64,000 bases of DNA from a virus. Below the pieces are notes generated by a model, which saw nothing but the letters and a program-made list of their open reading frames with translations, was not told the origin of the DNA and did not search any database. This document shows positions 62,241 to 64,000 of this stretch, in pieces; the stretch's first letter is position 1, and every line of letters starts with the position of its first letter. Where the stretch lies: positions 1 through 64,000 of IMG/VR virus record IMGVR_UViG_3300022074_000029. One strand, 5' to 3'. The position numbers and the translations under genes were made by a program.

Positions 62241-62664
62241 TCCTTTTGATGGTTTAAATGATGCTTTTGGTTCTGAACCTTCAGAACTACAGAAACATGT
62301 TGAGAAAGTAAAACCAATTTTAAAGAAAACTGATACAGAGGATGTCAAATATGATTATGAAACTTCCCGTGCTCAATTACATCAACTCGTATCGAAAGGA
62401 CAGGAAGCAGTTGATGGTATTTTAGATGTTGCACGGGCATCAGATCATCCTCGTGCATATGAAGTTGCAGGTCAATTAATTAAACATGTTGCAGATACTG
62501 CTGATAAACTAATCGATCTTCAGAAGAAGATGAAAGAATTAGATGCTGACGATAAAAAGAATGCACCAGCTACTGTTAATAATACAATGTTTATTGGTAG
62601 CACTTCAGAGCTACAAAAGATGTTAAAGAAACAAAAAGAGATAAATAAAGAGGACACGAAATAA
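62233..62664 (+). CDS. gp16: Small terminase subunit gp16
   Basis: 143 residues (T4 gp16: 164). It binds concatemeric DNA and controls the gp17 packaging motor. Recognised by the central helical block: A-Q-L-H-Q-L-V-S-K-G-Q-E-A-V-D-G, A-R-A-S-D-H-P-R-A-Y-E-V-A-G-Q-L-I-K, D-L-Q-K-K-M-K, and the final F-I-G-S-T-S-E-L-Q-K-M-L-K. Overlaps the previous gene by 8 nt. Confidence 0.88.
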   Translation: MTNPFDGLNDAFGSEPSELQKHVEKVKPILKKTDTEDVKYDYETSRAQLHQLVSKGQEAVDGILDVARASDHPRAYEVAGQLIKHVADTADKLIDLQKKMKELDADDKKNAPATVNNTMFIGSTSELQKMLKKQKEINKEDTK

Positions 62665-62670
62665 CACGAC

Positions 62671-63207
62671 ATGACAGTTTTAAACGTTTTAAGCACGAAT
62701 TCTGTTGCAGCAGGTGCATCAGAATATCAAGTAATACAAACAGGATATTACAGAGTTGGATCTACTGCAGGTGCAGCAACTGTATCACTCAATGGTGGTC
62801 CTGCAATCACACTTGTTCAGAATGAATTCATTCTTGTCAAAGGTGGTAAACCTGGTCAAGCAAAGATTGTAAAAGGAGTAGATGATTCTACTGCGGATTA
62901 TATCTTAGGTCATCATGCACTGGCAACAGGAGATGCTCATCCATTCTCAGTAAACGACTTTATTGCTGTAGAAGATAATGGAACTGCTGGACCAGCTATT
63001 GACAGTAACTTCCTTTCTGCAGGTACTGTTGGTAAAAAAATTACTGCAGTAGCAGGTAATAAAATAACAACTGATATTGATTCTTCATCAGCGTCTGCTG
63101 ATTATGTTTATGCATCAGGCAAACAAGCAATTGTGAAAAGATGTATAAAAATTACTGCAGCAACAAGTGCAGTAATAATAGAAGAAGTTCAAGTCGTTGG
63201 CGGTTAA
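62671..63207 (+). CDS. Putative virion protein
   Basis: 178 residues. Beta-rich, with short Ala/Gly/Val runs (S-V-A-A-G-A-S, G-A-A-T-V-S-L-N-G-G-P-A) and a C-terminal I-T-A-A-T-S-A-V-I-I-E-E-V strand. I recall proteins starting M-T-V-x-N-x-L-S-x-N next to gene 16 in T4-like cyanophages, of unknown function. The stop overlaps the next start (TAATG). Confidence 0.6.
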   Translation: MTVLNVLSTNSVAAGASEYQVIQTGYYRVGSTAGAATVSLNGGPAITLVQNEFILVKGGKPGQAKIVKGVDDSTADYILGHHALATGDAHPFSVNDFIAVEDNGTAGPAIDSNFLSAGTVGKKITAVAGNKITTDIDSSSASADYVYASGKQAIVKRCIKITAATSAVIIEEVQVVGG

Positions 63208-63938
63208 TGCAAGAGGCAAAGAAATACTACGGAGGTAAAAATACTAAACCTAAAGGGTTTGGTGCTCCCGAACTTGGTCCTGTTAACCAAGAAGCGGAGA
63301 GAATTATCCGTGGTATGAAATCCAAAAGTGCCAATAGATTTAAAAGTCTATATGGCAAACGTGACAAGGATGTCATGACACTTACTGCTAATAAGTTGGC
63401 ATTAAAAGACAATTTAAAAGTTATGTACTACAAAGATTTCATTGATTTAGTTGAAGGTAATCCTACTACTAGGATGCTTTCTAAATCGAAGTCGAAAACG
63501 ACTGGAAACATTTCTGCTGATCGAGGAACAGATGAAAAGAAAAATCGAGAAAGTAGAAAATCACTTGAAAAAGACCTCAAGAAAAAAGGCATCGGTTACA
63601 AAAAAGGGGTTGGAGAATATAAGTATTCATCAGGTGAAGGCACAGGTCGTGAGGTATCATACCAAACAAGTCCTAAAAAAGGAATGTCTAAACGTCGTTT
63701 CGGTAAGGTCATGCGTCGCCTCGGTAGAAAGCATGGTCAAGAATCAGTAATCACTAAGAAAGCAGGTAAACCTGCTAGACTACATGATACTGAGTCTAAG
63801 AAACCATCTAAATCCTTTACTCTAGGTAAAGCAAAACCAGGTAAGAACCCATCTGGTCAAGGAGAAACTTCTGGCACAAAAGTCAGAAAAGGTAAACTAG
63901 GTAAAACTAACAAACCTGCAATGCATTATGGGAACTAA
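63207..63938 (+). CDS. Very basic protein next to the terminase genes
   Basis: 243 residues from ATG at 63207; the frame is open further upstream but that part is antagonised by the previous gene. Lys/Arg/Gly/Ser-rich throughout, most strongly in the second half (K-K-G-M-S-K-R-R-F-G-K-V-M-R-R-L-G-R-K). The N-terminal half is more ordered (Y-K-D-F-I-D-L-V-E-G-N-P). Not recognised. The composition suits DNA or RNA binding, for instance during packaging, but this is an inference. Confidence 0.6.
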   Translation: MQEAKKYYGGKNTKPKGFGAPELGPVNQEAERIIRGMKSKSANRFKSLYGKRDKDVMTLTANKLALKDNLKVMYYKDFIDLVEGNPTTRMLSKSKSKTTGNISADRGTDEKKNRESRKSLEKDLKKKGIGYKKGVGEYKYSSGEGTGREVSYQTSPKKGMSKRRFGKVMRRLGRKHGQESVITKKAGKPARLHDTESKKPSKSFTLGKAKPGKNPSGQGETSGTKVRKGKLGKTNKPAMHYGN

Positions 63939-64000
63939 AAAACCAAATCCATTCGGTAAGCGTGCTGTATTAAAGATGCTTATCAAGTCAGTTGCTGAAA
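63928..64000 (+). CDS. Start of a further gene (partial)
   Basis: ATG at 63928 overlaps the end of the basic gene and the frame stays open to the window edge: MGTKKPNPFGKRAVLKMLIK and on. In T4-like phages gene 17 (large terminase) is expected soon after, but these first 24 residues do not show a terminase motif. Confidence 0.55.
   Translation, partial: MGTKKPNPFGKRAVLKMLIKSVAE

Noticed and set aside
1-64000. Firm assignment to a cyanobacterial host
   Set aside because: Several small proteins look cyanophage-like, but no photosynthesis or other host-type gene lies in the window, and T4-like phages of other marine bacteria share these genes.

Overview
The window is about 64 kb of a virulent T4-like marine myovirus, most probably a cyanophage or a close relative infecting another marine bacterium. 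The DNA is AT-rich and densely coded, and every supported gene lies on the + strand. The tail and neck genes recognised (gp25, gp6, gp8, gp13, gp14, gp15, gp16) follow the marine T4-like order. No photosynthesis gene, tRNA gene, integrase or CRISPR array was seen, so the host cannot be fixed from this window.

Positions 1-5361 hold DNA-processing genes: a restriction-endonuclease-like protein, a small membrane protein and a beta-class DNA methyltransferase joined by ATGA overlaps; a ParB/DGNTR-like protein of unknown role; and an SF2 helicase overlapping a second DNA methyltransferase. Positions 5362-11786 hold more than 20 very small, mostly acidic genes in short operons, resembling the early or host-takeover region of such phages. 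Most transcription units from 1 to 11.4 kb share one promoter layout: a 24-bp imperfect palindrome (TGTGACAGT, 6 nt, ACTGTCACA), a gap that is usually exactly 29 nt, then TATAAT, then an A-rich leader of about 20 nt without a clear Shine-Dalgarno sequence. I count 12 copies. One copy (5362-5421) does not lead straight into a gene. It opens a leader of about 200 nt with long complementary segments and mutually exclusive pairings around the next start codon.

Positions 11947-38132 begin the late structural block: small proteins, a Cys-rich 850-residue virion protein, a PAAR-like tail tip protein, a small basic protein, baseplate wedge gp25 and gp6, and then a single uninterrupted gene for a 6602-residue protein (roughly 0.7 MDa). 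Positions 38156-52732 carry two virion proteins with cupredoxin-like domains that keep a full set of type 1 copper ligands, baseplate wedge gp8, a 2391-residue DUF4815-type structural protein and two short coiled-coil proteins. Positions 52814-59437 encode a 2207-residue repeat-rich tail fibre. Positions 59444-64000 give neck and terminator proteins gp13, gp14 and gp15, the small terminase gp16, two further genes and the start of another. T4-type late promoter sequences (NATAAATA or CTAAATA) lie before several late genes.

The structural genes make one machine: baseplate (gp25, gp6, gp8, PAAR tip), large fibre or decoration proteins on it, neck (gp13, gp14), tail terminator (gp15) and DNA packaging (gp16). 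Two small sequence modules, one centred on G-S-G-Y and one on F-x-V-G-E, recur across many of these proteins and even sit inside gp8 and gp14. All assignments come from reading the sequence and remembered family features; no database search was run.
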